This document shows positions 35,995-44,606 of a DNA stretch of 64,000 nucleotides, piece after piece (within the stretch, counting starts at the first letter, position 1; the number at the start of each line of letters is the position of its first letter). The notes beneath the pieces are model-generated. The model ran no database searches. It saw only the letters and a list, made by a program, of their open reading frames with translations, and had not been told where the DNA came from. Source of the stretch: an uncultured Clostridium sp. (GTDB lineage Bacteria > Bacillota > Clostridia > TANB77 > CAG-508); the NCBI GenBank assembly GCA_900553945.1, contig USFR01000007.1, forward strand, positions 1 through 64,000, written 5' to 3'. A program made the translations under genes and the position numbers.

Positions 35995-36112
35995 AAAAAT
36001 ATATTCAAATTTAGTGACGCGCAGTTTGGAAGTTTTTACTCAGGCCGACTAAACGCAGTTTAGTGGGCGGTAAAATCTTCCCAGCAAGGAACTAAAATTT
36101 GAATATATTTTT
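35995..36112. repeat. Family-2 palindromic element, copy B (reverse orientation)
   Basis: The arms 35995-36012 and 36095-36112 are a perfect 18-bp inverted repeat (core ATATTCAAATTT), unlike the arms of copies A and C. Read on the minus strand the interior shows TTCCTTGCT, then ACCGCCCACTAAAC and GTTTAGTCGG, then CAAACTGCGCGTCA. It is 12 bp from family-1 copy 2. Confidence 0.88.
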
Positions 36113-36124
36113 ATTTCAGCAGCA

Positions 36125-36307
36125 AAAAGAAAAATACATATTAATTTCCTCACACCTTGCTGGCGCATTCTTCGGTTCTTGAAAATAGAAATTTATTATT
36201 TCTATTTTCCAACCGGGTAGAATGCTTCAATCGCAGTCACTTTCGCTGTGCTCCGTTCCTTTGGTCGCTGCGCGGTGATTCAAAAATGTAATATGTATTT
36301 TTCTTTT
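36125..36307. repeat. Family-1 palindromic element, copy 2
   Basis: The arms 36125-36143 and 36289-36307 are a perfect 19-bp inverted repeat (core AAATACATATTA). The inner hairpin is 36165-36225. Conserved blocks CACACCTTGCTG and CTGCGCGGTGATTCAAAAAT are present. It lies between the ends of the 48-residue gene and thyX. Confidence 0.9.
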
Positions 36308-36326
36308 ACTTTTGCAATAAGTTTTA

Positions 36327-37742
36327 TTATTGTTTTTTATCAGCTTCTAGCAATTTGTCAATCAAGCCACAGCACTCTCTTCCTTCACCACAATAACGAT
36401 CCGTCATACATGTAGCACCAACACCTTTACCAAGTAGTGGAGCAATCTGCTTTACCTGACCTGCAATATCTTGTGCAATTTTTCTAATCTGCCATTGAGC
36501 TTTGTTGCAACAACGTAATCTCAAAATCCATTTTAAGTTTCTTGCATCAATTGTAGTTACAACATTCAACATTTGTGCACCTATGTAGAAATAAATTAAA
36601 TCTTCTTGAGCTATTTTTTCTGATTTAAAATATTCAAACATCTCTATATTCTTTCTAGCAGCTTCTTGATATATTTCATTAGCACCTGCTTCAACTGTTG
36701 CAGGAGTTATATAATTTTCCATGTTCCATAAAGGTACAAATTCTGGAATTAATAATGAATGCATTCTATGTCTTGTTAAATGAGTTAGAATTGATAATGA
36801 AATAGGAATTTGAAGAGTGAAATTAACTTGTTCTAATTCTCTACACTCATCTTTATGTAATATATTATCCATTATCTTTTCTCTTGCTTTTTCATCTTTT
36901 GCTTCTAATTCTTTTAAAATTTTTTCCGCTTCTTGTTCAGAACATTGATAATGATACATGATATTACTTTTAATTATGATATCATCTGCATTTGGTGTGT
37001 ATGATAATATTCTTGGTCTGTCTATTATTTTTATTTCTGGTCTTTTTGAATTTGCTTCCAAATATTCAAATTGATTTTCAGAATTTACATTTGTATTTTC
37101 TATCATTTCTGTTAAGTATGGAACTTTTTCTTTAGCTATTTCAAATAATTTATCGCCTAATTCTTTTAATTCTTGAATTCTACTTAGTCTTCCTGATCTA
37201 AGTGAAGTTATCATTTTTTCTAATTCTCTAGCATCTAGTCCCATAATTAAATTGCTATGATAACTGTATGGTAAAATGAATCTTGCATCTTCAACGCTTA
37301 CTCCACTATCAACTATTTCTCCATATACATTAAATAAATATTTCATATGTTCTTGATATTTTTCTTTTAATTCTTTATTTTTAGGATGAATTTCTAAGTT
37401 TTCATCTCTAAATTCTGGTACATAGTATCCTACTGTTCTGAAGTCTACTTCTCTTCTTGATTTTACAGTGAATGATGTTAATCTGTTTCCTATAATTGTT
37501 TGTTCAATAATTGGTGTGACATCACATAGTGCAAATACTAGGTAATCATGTTCTATTATTGATTTATGTCCCATTCCTATTATTCTTTTTATTAATTTTA
37601 GATTTTTTTCGTAATTATTACAGCTTTCTAATACTTCAAATACGTTTCCTTTAAATCTTGATAATTTTCCTGCTGCTGCTACTGTTTGTATTCTTCTTTC
37701 TAGTTCTTCTTGATTGCAACTTCCTAATAATTCAACTTTCAT
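36327..37742 (-). CDS. thyX: FAD-dependent thymidylate synthase, double-length form
   Basis: ThyX makes dTMP from dUMP using FAD and methylene-tetrahydrofolate. At 471 residues this is about twice the usual length. The C-terminal half has the family motif in LTRHRMHSLLIPEFVP near residue 325, with NLKWILRLRCCNKAQWQIRK later. The N-terminal half also looks like a ThyX domain (MGHKSIIEHDYLVFALCDVT, then GNRLTSFTVKSRREVDF) but without RHR, so it may be a duplicated and diverged repeat. The end has five Cys (CMTDRYCGEGRECC). Its promoter is at 37776-37804. Confidence 0.88.
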   Translation of the reverse strand: MKVELLGSCNQEELERRIQTVAAAGKLSRFKGNVFEVLESCNNYEKNLKLIKRIIGMGHKSIIEHDYLVFALCDVTPIIEQTIIGNRLTSFTVKSRREVDFRTVGYYVPEFRDENLEIHPKNKELKEKYQEHMKYLFNVYGEIVDSGVSVEDARFILPYSYHSNLIMGLDARELEKMITSLRSGRLSRIQELKELGDKLFEIAKEKVPYLTEMIENTNVNSENQFEYLEANSKRPEIKIIDRPRILSYTPNADDIIIKSNIMYHYQCSEQEAEKILKELEAKDEKAREKIMDNILHKDECRELEQVNFTLQIPISLSILTHLTRHRMHSLLIPEFVPLWNMENYITPATVEAGANEIYQEAARKNIEMFEYFKSEKIAQEDLIYFYIGAQMLNVVTTIDARNLKWILRLRCCNKAQWQIRKIAQDIAGQVKQIAPLLGKGVGATCMTDRYCGEGRECCGLIDKLLEADKKQ

Positions 37743-37775
37743 AATTTTTGTACCTCTTTTTTTATAATTTACTAA

Positions 37776-37804
37776 TTTATATCATACTGAATTTTAATTA
37801 TCAA
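37776..37804 (-). promoter_or_regulatory. Promoter of thyX
   Basis: On the minus strand, TTGATA (37804-37799), a 17-bp spacer and TATAAA (37781-37776) lie about 34 bp before the thyX start. Confidence 0.65.
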
Positions 37805-37830
37805 TATCTAAAAAAATATTATAGTATAAT

Positions 37831-38010
37831 AAAGAAACATTCATATTAATTTTTTCACACCTTGCTGTCGCATTCTTCTGTTCTTGAAAATAGAAATTTA
37901 TTATTTCTATTTTCAAACCGAGTAGAATGCTTCAATTGCAGTCACGAAGCAAAGCTTCGTTCCTTTGGTCGCTGCGCGGTGATTCAAAAATGTAATATGA
38001 ATGTTTCTTT
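37831..38010. repeat. Family-1 palindromic element, copy 3
   Basis: The arms 37831-37848 and 37993-38010 are a perfect 18-bp inverted repeat (core AAACATTCATATTA). The inner hairpin is 37870-37930. It lies 18 bp from family-2 copy C and downstream of the beta-propeller gene. Confidence 0.9.
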
Positions 38011-38028
38011 ATATCAATCTATGACATT

Positions 38029-38150
38029 AAGAACATTATATTTATTTTTTATTCCTTGCTAAGAGATTTTACCGCCCACTAAACTTCGTTTAGTCGGTTA
38101 GGTAAAATCTCTCAAACTGCGCGTCATTCAAAAATAAATATAATGTTCTT
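38029..38150. repeat. Family-2 palindromic element, copy C
   Basis: The arms 38029-38049 and 38130-38150 are a perfect 21-bp inverted repeat (core GAACATTATATTTA). The interior has TTCCTTGCT, a paired stem AGAGATTTTACC/GGTAAAATCTCT around ACTAAACTTCGTTTAGT, and CAAACTGCGCGTCATTCA. It ends 15 bp before the stop of the beta-propeller gene. Confidence 0.9.
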
Positions 38151-38165
38151 TCTTTTGCAATAATT

Positions 38166-40124
38166 TTAATCTAATTTTATTTCATCGATTTTTTCTAATG
38201 TTTCTAAACTATATTTTGTAATTTTTGTCTCTGATAATATATAGAAATTATCTCCTATATAAATTCCTCTCTTGATGTTTGTTCTCCAGTCTTTTTTGTT
38301 TTGTTCAATTTTTCCGTATTCGACAAATCCTTTTTCTAAATCTATTGTATATAATGCAAATTCTTCTTTAGTTGTATTGTAATCTGTTATTGTTACTGGG
38401 AAGCCTATTAAATTTTTAGCTTTATTGTAGAATAGTGCTTTGTGGTTTGATGTGATTTCTGAATATGCATATTTGTTTCCTATGTCTACACTAAACATTT
38501 CTTTTGGATTTTCTAAATCAGATACATCAAACATTGACATTTTCATTGAAGTGTTTTGTGTGTTGCCATATTGTGTTGTGTCTGTGTTATATCCAATTCC
38601 TATAATATGTGTTTCGTCATATGGATGTAAGTATGAGCTATATCCTGGTATTTTTAATTCTCCTTTTATCTCTGGTCTTGTTGGGTCTGATAAATCAATT
38701 ACAAATAGTGGATCTATTTCTTTGAATGTTACTATATATCCAACTTTTCCAATAAATCTTACTGAATATATTTTCTCTCCGTTTGCCATGTTGTCTATCT
38801 TGCTGATTTCATTTAAATCTTTATCATATATATATAATCTATTTTCTGTTTTGTCTCCGCTTCCAAGTGTTGTTGCTACACGAAGATTTCCGTCATATTC
38901 ATCTATTGAAAATTGGTCTTTGATGTTTCCTTCCATTTCTGTTTTACATTGTAATTTTATTTTTGCATCTTCTAAATTAAATTTATATATAGTTGTTTTA
39001 TAAGTTTCTCTTTCTATAAATCCATTATAAGAATAGTCTACTGATGCTATATATAAGTTGTTCTCGCTTGCATATACTTCTCCGCTTGCTCCATAAAATG
39101 TTTCAGTTGTTGCTGGTTCATTTTTTTCTGTGTTGAATCCTGCTACCATTGTGAATAAATTATTTTTTGTTCCTTCAAAATATGCAATTTTTGTGCAATC
39201 GATTTTTTGATTTTCTTCGCTTACTGCTGTATCTCTTGCAAGCGGTAGGATATTATCATCTTTTATTCCATCATAATACCATACATTTTTAGAACTTATG
39301 AAATACAAATTATCTCCTATCATTCTTGAATTAACATAGTAACCATCTATTGCAACTTCTCTTACTTGTTTAGGATTTTCTTTATCAGAAATATCATATA
39401 CAATCGCTCTTGCCATTTGTTCTAAGTTGCTACTAATTCTCTCTGTATATTCATCATCCGTTGATACCACATCAGTTTGCATAGTTTTTACCATGTTACC
39501 GTTTACTAATACAATTAATTTGTTTTTGTTTATATATATTTCTGATGGATAAATATTTTCTTTATCTTCTTTTAATGTTATAACACTTTCTTGTTTTAAA
39601 GTTTCACTATTTATTATATATACTTTTTCTTGAGCTACATAATAAATATATTTTCCATCTGTTTTTACAATGTCTGCCTCATCAACATTGCTTACTTGTG
39701 TATTAGTTTGAGAAAAATCGGATTTAGCTTCATTTGTTGTAGAATCTGCTGTTGTTGCAGCATCTGCTATTTCTAATGTTGATCTTGCATTTTTATATAT
39801 GTCTTTTGAACCTTTTGTCTTGATTACTTCTTTCAATTGTTCCATATCTTTAAATCTTGGTAAATCATTTTCTGCATTAGCAATTGTTTGTGGTTTTTTG
39901 TCAATTACTACTGGATTCGTTACTTGTTTTTCTTTAACATAGAATGCTCCTACTGATAAACAGATTGCAAATACTGCACATGCTGCTACGTATCTTGTTA
40001 TTGCAATTCTTTTTGATTTCTTCTTTTGTACAATTTTTTCAAATGTTTGATTTTTTAGTTCTTCACTTGGATGTATTTGATTAATTGCATTTTTGTAATT
40101 TTCTTTATTCCTGTTCATCTTCAA
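38166..40124 (-). CDS. Membrane-anchored C-terminal beta-propeller protein, possible anti-sigma factor
   Basis: The 652-residue protein starts with a short cytosolic part, has a membrane helix near residues 42-62 (ITRYVAACAVFAICLSVGAF), a linker, and a large extracytoplasmic domain from about 145 on that matches the COG4880-type beta-propeller family (SQTNTQVSNVDEADIVKTDG, KYIYYVAQEKVYIINSETLK, YISSKNVWYYDG). Its start overlaps the upstream ECF sigma gene by 20 bp. That pairing, and a cytosolic segment before a single helix, suggest control of the sigma factor. No zinc motif of a classical anti-sigma domain is visible, so this role is inference. Confidence 0.75.
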   Translation of the reverse strand: MKMNRNKENYKNAINQIHPSEELKNQTFEKIVQKKKSKRIAITRYVAACAVFAICLSVGAFYVKEKQVTNPVVIDKKPQTIANAENDLPRFKDMEQLKEVIKTKGSKDIYKNARSTLEIADAATTADSTTNEAKSDFSQTNTQVSNVDEADIVKTDGKYIYYVAQEKVYIINSETLKQESVITLKEDKENIYPSEIYINKNKLIVLVNGNMVKTMQTDVVSTDDEYTERISSNLEQMARAIVYDISDKENPKQVREVAIDGYYVNSRMIGDNLYFISSKNVWYYDGIKDDNILPLARDTAVSEENQKIDCTKIAYFEGTKNNLFTMVAGFNTEKNEPATTETFYGASGEVYASENNLYIASVDYSYNGFIERETYKTTIYKFNLEDAKIKLQCKTEMEGNIKDQFSIDEYDGNLRVATTLGSGDKTENRLYIYDKDLNEISKIDNMANGEKIYSVRFIGKVGYIVTFKEIDPLFVIDLSDPTRPEIKGELKIPGYSSYLHPYDETHIIGIGYNTDTTQYGNTQNTSMKMSMFDVSDLENPKEMFSVDIGNKYAYSEITSNHKALFYNKAKNLIGFPVTITDYNTTKEEFALYTIDLEKGFVEYGKIEQNKKDWRTNIKRGIYIGDNFYILSETKITKYSLETLEKIDEIKLD

Positions 40125-40587
40125 AACCTCCTTTTATCTTTTCTTTTAAAATATTTCTAGCTCGCAAAAGCCATGTTTTTATTGTTCCTTCTCTTTTTTT
40201 CAAGATGCTAGAAATTTCTTTTACTTTATATCCTTCATAATAAAATAGGTATATAACTGTTTTGTAGTTTTCAGGTAATTCACATACAATTGAAAAAATG
40301 TCATTTTCCTCTTGGTTTTCAAATTTTATATTTTCGTCTAATGTTACTACTTTTCTATTCCATGCTGTATTTTTCATGTTTTTACTCATATTTATTGTAA
40401 CTCTAATAAACCATGCTTTTTCGTGTTCAGCATCTTTGAAACTTGGTAATTTCTCGCTGAATTTTGTAAAAACTTCTTGGAATATATCTTCTGCATTTTC
40501 TATTGTATCTGTTCTGGTTAGCGCTATTCTATATACCATATCAGAATACTGCTCAATTTTTTCTTTTATATACATTTCATTTTGCAT
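40105..40587 (-). CDS. ECF-type RNA polymerase sigma factor
   Basis: The 160-residue protein has the two domains of ECF sigma factors: region 2 (YSDMVYRIALTRTDTIENAE, DIFQEVFTKF) that binds the -10 element and core polymerase, and region 4 (LPENYKTVIYLFYYEGYKVK, KREGTIKTWLLRARNILK) with a helix-turn-helix for the -35. Length is typical. The stop overlaps the start of the membrane-anchored beta-propeller gene, probably its regulator. GGAGG precedes the ATG. Target genes are unknown. Confidence 0.92.
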   Translation of the reverse strand: MQNEMYIKEKIEQYSDMVYRIALTRTDTIENAEDIFQEVFTKFSEKLPSFKDAEHEKAWFIRVTINMSKNMKNTAWNRKVVTLDENIKFENQEENDIFSIVCELPENYKTVIYLFYYEGYKVKEISSILKKREGTIKTWLLRARNILKEKIKGGFEDEQE

Positions 40588-40640
40588 GTTTTACCTCCAT
40601 TCTACTTATAAAACAAATCATCTTTTATTATGGTTTCAAA

Positions 40641-42284
40641 TTAATATATTATTTCGAAAATTTTATTTTTATTTCTACTAATATAATTATTTATAAAACT
40701 ATTTACTATAAAACTTAGTATTACTATTGCTATTAAGTATGCAAATTGATTTTTTATTAATTTACTTATTAAATATAATATTACTAATGTTATTAAAGTT
40801 TTAAATAATACATTCATTATATTAGTGTTTTGTTTCATCATTGAATATTCATTGTCCCAATCTACTTGTGGCTTTCTTGAATCAATATATAGTTTTATTT
40901 TTTCTCCTATTGAATCTAATAAATATAAAATTGTAAACATTACTATTGTTTGAGTTAAATTTTTAGTGGCTTGAAAATATGCAAATGTTATTATTAACAC
41001 AGATAATAAATTCATTGTTTTTCCTAGATATGTTTTCAAATTAAACTGTGTTTTGAATCCTATTGGTATTGTTTTGGTTAATATAGCAGATTTACTTTCT
41101 TTTGATATTCCTATTATTGAGCAAAAATTCATCATAAAAAATACTTCTCCAACTGCAATAAAAATCATTGCCATTTGTGATGTGTTCATTTTATTCATTA
41201 AATCTGATATCAAATCAACTCCTATTATTTTTGAGATTACTACTGCAAATGCTACAACCATCATTATCGCTAATGGATAGATTATTGGAATGATTAAGCA
41301 TTGAATGCAAAAAATTGGAGTTCTGGCTATTACTTTTATTTCTTTTGATAAGTATGTTTTTTTCTTATCTTTCTTTTTAAAGTCTTCTATTGTTAATCTT
41401 TTGTTTGCCTTATTTGCTTTTTGACTATTTATTGTTGTTCCTATTGCACCCTTTAAATAAACTTTAGAAATTATAAATACTCCAACGATATATGTAACTA
41501 TACTTTCTAAAATATATAAAATGCAATTTCTAAGTCCTACTATATTATTGTAATTTATCAATGTGTTCATTGTTGACTTTATTAGTACGAATCTGTTTGC
41601 TATCTCTTCTGAAATTCCATTTATTCTAAAAACTGTTTCTTTAAATTCTGCTATGCTGAAATTTATATTATGGTTAAATCCTGTAAATAATAAGTCTAGT
41701 GCTATTAGTGATGCTATTATTGCTATATACATTACTTCTGTTTTGTTTTTTATTATGTTGGTAAATCTCATTATTATTGAAATTATTGTTGATATTATTA
41801 CTATTGGAATTATTGGTAATATTGCTAATATTATTATCATGTATGTGTAAAATAGCGCACCTGCTTTTGTTAAAATCCCGTATACTATCATTGGTATTGC
41901 TAACATTATTGTTTCCATTTGATATTCGGAAAGTATCATATTTATTAGCTTTCCGTTTACTATATCTTTCGATTTTATTGGCATTCGCAATAAAATTTTC
42001 AAGTCTTTTGAAAAGTATAATGCGTTTAAACTTTCAAATATGCTTTTTCCAAATAGTATTATAAAATTCATTAATAGTAGTATGTTTATAAATGTGTATT
42101 CTTGATTGATTTTGGCTAGTTCTTTTGTTACATATATTGATGTTACTATCATTGTTATTGCTAATGATAGAAATACTATTAGGAATGCTATTACTGATAG
42201 TATTTTTTCTTTTATTGTTTCTTGTTTTTCTTGTCGCTTTGAATTTTTTATAATTATACTTGTTATTTTTTTCATATTTCTCAT
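40641..42284 (-). CDS. ABC-2-type transporter permease
   Basis: The 547-residue protein has about twelve hydrophobic segments in two halves, with a soluble loop near residues 285-310 (KANKANKRLTIEDFKKKDKK). It resembles the large ABC-2 exporter permeases paired with a single ATPase. AAGGAT lies 7 nt before the ATG. The ATPase gene is immediately upstream (42511-43233) but separated by the palindromic element at 42317-42488. The substrate cannot be read from the sequence; lipid, peptide or antimicrobial export are typical of this class. Confidence 0.82.
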   Translation of the reverse strand: MRNMKKITSIIIKNSKRQEKQETIKEKILSVIAFLIVFLSLAITMIVTSIYVTKELAKINQEYTFINILLLMNFIILFGKSIFESLNALYFSKDLKILLRMPIKSKDIVNGKLINMILSEYQMETIMLAIPMIVYGILTKAGALFYTYMIIILAILPIIPIVIISTIISIIMRFTNIIKNKTEVMYIAIIASLIALDLLFTGFNHNINFSIAEFKETVFRINGISEEIANRFVLIKSTMNTLINYNNIVGLRNCILYILESIVTYIVGVFIISKVYLKGAIGTTINSQKANKANKRLTIEDFKKKDKKKTYLSKEIKVIARTPIFCIQCLIIPIIYPLAIMMVVAFAVVISKIIGVDLISDLMNKMNTSQMAMIFIAVGEVFFMMNFCSIIGISKESKSAILTKTIPIGFKTQFNLKTYLGKTMNLLSVLIITFAYFQATKNLTQTIVMFTILYLLDSIGEKIKLYIDSRKPQVDWDNEYSMMKQNTNIMNVLFKTLITLVILYLISKLIKNQFAYLIAIVILSFIVNSFINNYISRNKNKIFEIIY

Positions 42285-42316
42285 CCTTCGTGAATTAATA
42301 TTTTTATGTATTTTAT

Positions 42317-42488
42317 AACTAATATCAATTTAAGAAAAAAGCGCATTGCCGAGTGATTTGTGCTAGAAATTCTTGTAAATTTTTTTGGAAATAGTTCGCG
42401 CTTGCCGTGAAAGGGTGCCGAAAAAATTTACTAGAAGTTCTGTGCAAATTAGCTCAAACGAGCATTTTTTCTTAAATTGATATTAGTT
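42317..42488. repeat. Family-3 palindromic element
   Basis: This 172-bp element has perfect 24-bp inverted arms (42317-42340 and 42465-42488, core AATATCAATTTAAG). The interior differs from families 1 and 2: GCGCATTGCCGAGTGA, an imperfect stem of AGAAATTCTTGTAAATTTTT with its partner at 42422-42440, and CGCGCTTGCCG in the loop. It lies between the ATPase and permease genes of one transporter. Confidence 0.85.
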
Positions 42489-42510
42489 ATCTATACAAGT
42501 TTTTAAATAT

Positions 42511-43233
42511 TTATTCTTCAATTATTTCTAAGAATGATTCCTCTAGTGTTGAATCCTTCTTCATTTTTTCTTTTATTTCTTCAACAGTTCCAACAAATAT
42601 AATCCTTCCTTTATTAATAATTGCAATCTTATCACAAAGTTTTTCCGCAACTTCCAAAACATGAGTAGAAAAGAATACAGTGTTTCCTTTTTTACTATGC
42701 TCTCTCATAAGATTTTTTAGTGTATATGAAGCTTCTGGATCCAGCCCTGTCATTGGTTCATCTAAAATCCAGTTTTTAGGATTATATAAAAGAACACTAA
42801 TTATTAATAACTTTTGTTTCATTCCATGTGAATAACTTTGAATTCTATCTTGTAGATGATCATAAATTTTAAATTCTTTAGCAAGTTTTTCTACAATTTC
42901 TAATCTTTTCTCTGGACTTACATCATACACATCACCAATAAAATTCAAATATTCTAAGCCTGTCAATTTTTCAAAAACTTCTGGCGAATCAGGTACAAAG
43001 CCAAATAACTTTTTCGCTTCAATTGGCTCTTTTATTATGCTTTTTCCATCTATTAATATGTCGCCTTCATCAATTTGAAGGACACCTGTTACCATTTCTA
43101 AAGTAGTAGTTTTTCCTGCTCCGTTTGGACCTATGAATCCAAAAATAGTTCCATCTTCAATTTTTAAATTCATATTATCAATTATTTTCTTACCTTTAGT
43201 ATAGGATGTACTTACATTTTTAATTTCTATCAT
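42511..43233 (-). CDS. ABC transporter ATP-binding protein
   Basis: The 240-residue protein is the ATPase of an ABC-2-type exporter. Walker A is GPNGAGKTTTLEMVTG near residues 36-51, the Q-loop region GFVPDSPEVFEKLTG, the signature SYSHGMKQKLLIISVLLYNP and Walker B NWILDEPMTGLDPEA, then the H-loop STHVLE. The signature YSHGMKQK is a common variant of LSGGQ. The partner permease is the next gene downstream. A hairpin at 43253-43280 separates it from the phosphorylase gene upstream. Confidence 0.94.
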   Translation of the reverse strand: MIEIKNVSTSYTKGKKIIDNMNLKIEDGTIFGFIGPNGAGKTTTLEMVTGVLQIDEGDILIDGKSIIKEPIEAKKLFGFVPDSPEVFEKLTGLEYLNFIGDVYDVSPEKRLEIVEKLAKEFKIYDHLQDRIQSYSHGMKQKLLIISVLLYNPKNWILDEPMTGLDPEASYTLKNLMREHSKKGNTVFFSTHVLEVAEKLCDKIAIINKGRIIFVGTVEEIKEKMKKDSTLEESFLEIIEE

Positions 43234-43252
43234 TGCGTCTCCTTTAAAATTA

Positions 43253-43280
43253 AAGGCAATATTTTTTCGAATATTGCCTT
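43253..43280 (-). terminator. Terminator after the nucleoside phosphorylase gene
   Basis: AAGGCAATAT and ATATTGCCTT form a perfect 10-bp stem with an 8-nt loop; on the minus strand it is followed by TTAATTTT. It lies 9 bp after the phosphorylase stop. Confidence 0.65.
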
Positions 43281-43289
43281 CTTGTTTTT

Positions 43290-44594
43290 TTATTTTATTA
43301 TTCCTATTATAGCTTTTTGTTTTGCAACTCTTTTTGGATCTAATTCAAATGCATTTTTAATATTTCTCAAGGCTCCATCAATTTTAGTTTCATCATTAGT
43401 ATGAAGATATGCTAAAACTTGCCCAACTTCTACAACATTTCCTATTCTTTGGTTCATCATTATACCTGCTGCATGGTCGATTTCATCTTCTTTTCTCATT
43501 CTACCTGCACCTAAGTATACTGATATATTACCTATCATTTCTGTATCAATTGATTTTAATGCTCCTCCTTCTTCTGCAAATACTGGAATAATGTGTTTAG
43601 CTCTTGGGAATTTATCAGTATTTTCAATATAGCTTATGTCTCCACCTTGCTTTTGAACTAGTTCTTTAAATTTCTCAAATGCTCTTCCTGAATTTACAGC
43701 ATCTACAATCATTTTTTCTGCTTCTAGTGAATCCTGTGTTATTCCTGCCATTAGGATCATTTGTGTTCCAAGAGTTCTTATTATTTCTTGAATGTCTTCT
43801 GGCATATCACCTTTTAATGCTCTTACTGCTTCTATTACTTCCAACGAATTTCCTATTGCATGTCCTATTGGTTCATTCATATTTGTAATAACACATCTAA
43901 CTTCTCTTCCTGCAAGTTTTCCTATTTTTATCATCATGCTTGCAAGTTCTTTAGCTTCTTTTGGATTTTTCATAAAAGCACCTGCTCCACATGTTATATC
44001 TATTAATATTTTATTTGCTCCTGCTGCTATCTTTTTACTCATTACACTTGATGCGATTAATGGAATATTTGCTGTACATGCAATTGTATCTCTTAGTGCA
44101 TATATTTTTTTATCTGCTGGAGCTAAATTTAAATTTGCTGCTATTAAGCTTATTCCTATGTCTTTAACATTTTCTTTAAATTCATCTATACTTAAATTAA
44201 CATTATACCCAGGTATTGATTCTAATTTATCAATTGTTCCTCCTGTAAATCCTAGTCCTCTTCCTGACATCTTTGCAACAGGTATTCCAAGTGATGCTAT
44301 TATTGGCATTAGAATTAATGTTATTTTATCACCTACACCTCCTGTAGAGTGCTTATCTACTATGTTTGGCGAAATGTCTGTCAAATCAAGTGTATCACCT
44401 GAATGTGCCATTGCTAATGTTAAATTTGTTATTTCTTCATTGTTCATTCCATTTATATAAATAGCCATTATTAAGGCTGCTGCTTGATAATCTGTTATTG
44501 CTCCTCTTGTGTAGTCTTTAACAAAAAGTTCAATTTCTTCTTTACTCAAAACTTTCTTGTCTCTTTTTTTAGCTATTATGCTTAAAATATTCAT
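43290..44594 (-). CDS. pdp: Pyrimidine-nucleoside phosphorylase
   Basis: The 434-residue enzyme splits uridine, deoxyuridine or thymidine with phosphate to the base and (deoxy)ribose-1-phosphate for salvage. Diagnostic stretches are MAHSGDTLDLTDI, VDKHSTGGVGDKITLILMPI (phosphate-binding), and KMSGRGLGFTGGTIDKLESI. The small helical and large alpha/beta domains are complete and length matches Pdp/DeoA. The gene starts 12 bp after rnhB, probably in one operon. Choice between Pdp and thymidine-specific DeoA is by overall similarity to Firmicutes Pdp. Confidence 0.92.
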   Translation of the reverse strand: MNILSIIAKKRDKKVLSKEEIELFVKDYTRGAITDYQAAALIMAIYINGMNNEEITNLTLAMAHSGDTLDLTDISPNIVDKHSTGGVGDKITLILMPIIASLGIPVAKMSGRGLGFTGGTIDKLESIPGYNVNLSIDEFKENVKDIGISLIAANLNLAPADKKIYALRDTIACTANIPLIASSVMSKKIAAGANKILIDITCGAGAFMKNPKEAKELASMMIKIGKLAGREVRCVITNMNEPIGHAIGNSLEVIEAVRALKGDMPEDIQEIIRTLGTQMILMAGITQDSLEAEKMIVDAVNSGRAFEKFKELVQKQGGDISYIENTDKFPRAKHIIPVFAEEGGALKSIDTEMIGNISVYLGAGRMRKEDEIDHAAGIMMNQRIGNVVEVGQVLAYLHTNDETKIDGALRNIKNAFELDPKRVAKQKAIIGIIK

Positions 44595-44606
44595 TTGTTT
44601 TCTCCT

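Noticed and set aside
43792..44460. 222-residue plus-strand open frame opposite the nucleoside phosphorylase gene
   Set aside because: It is the antisense shadow of a well-supported conserved gene, with no ribosome site of its own.
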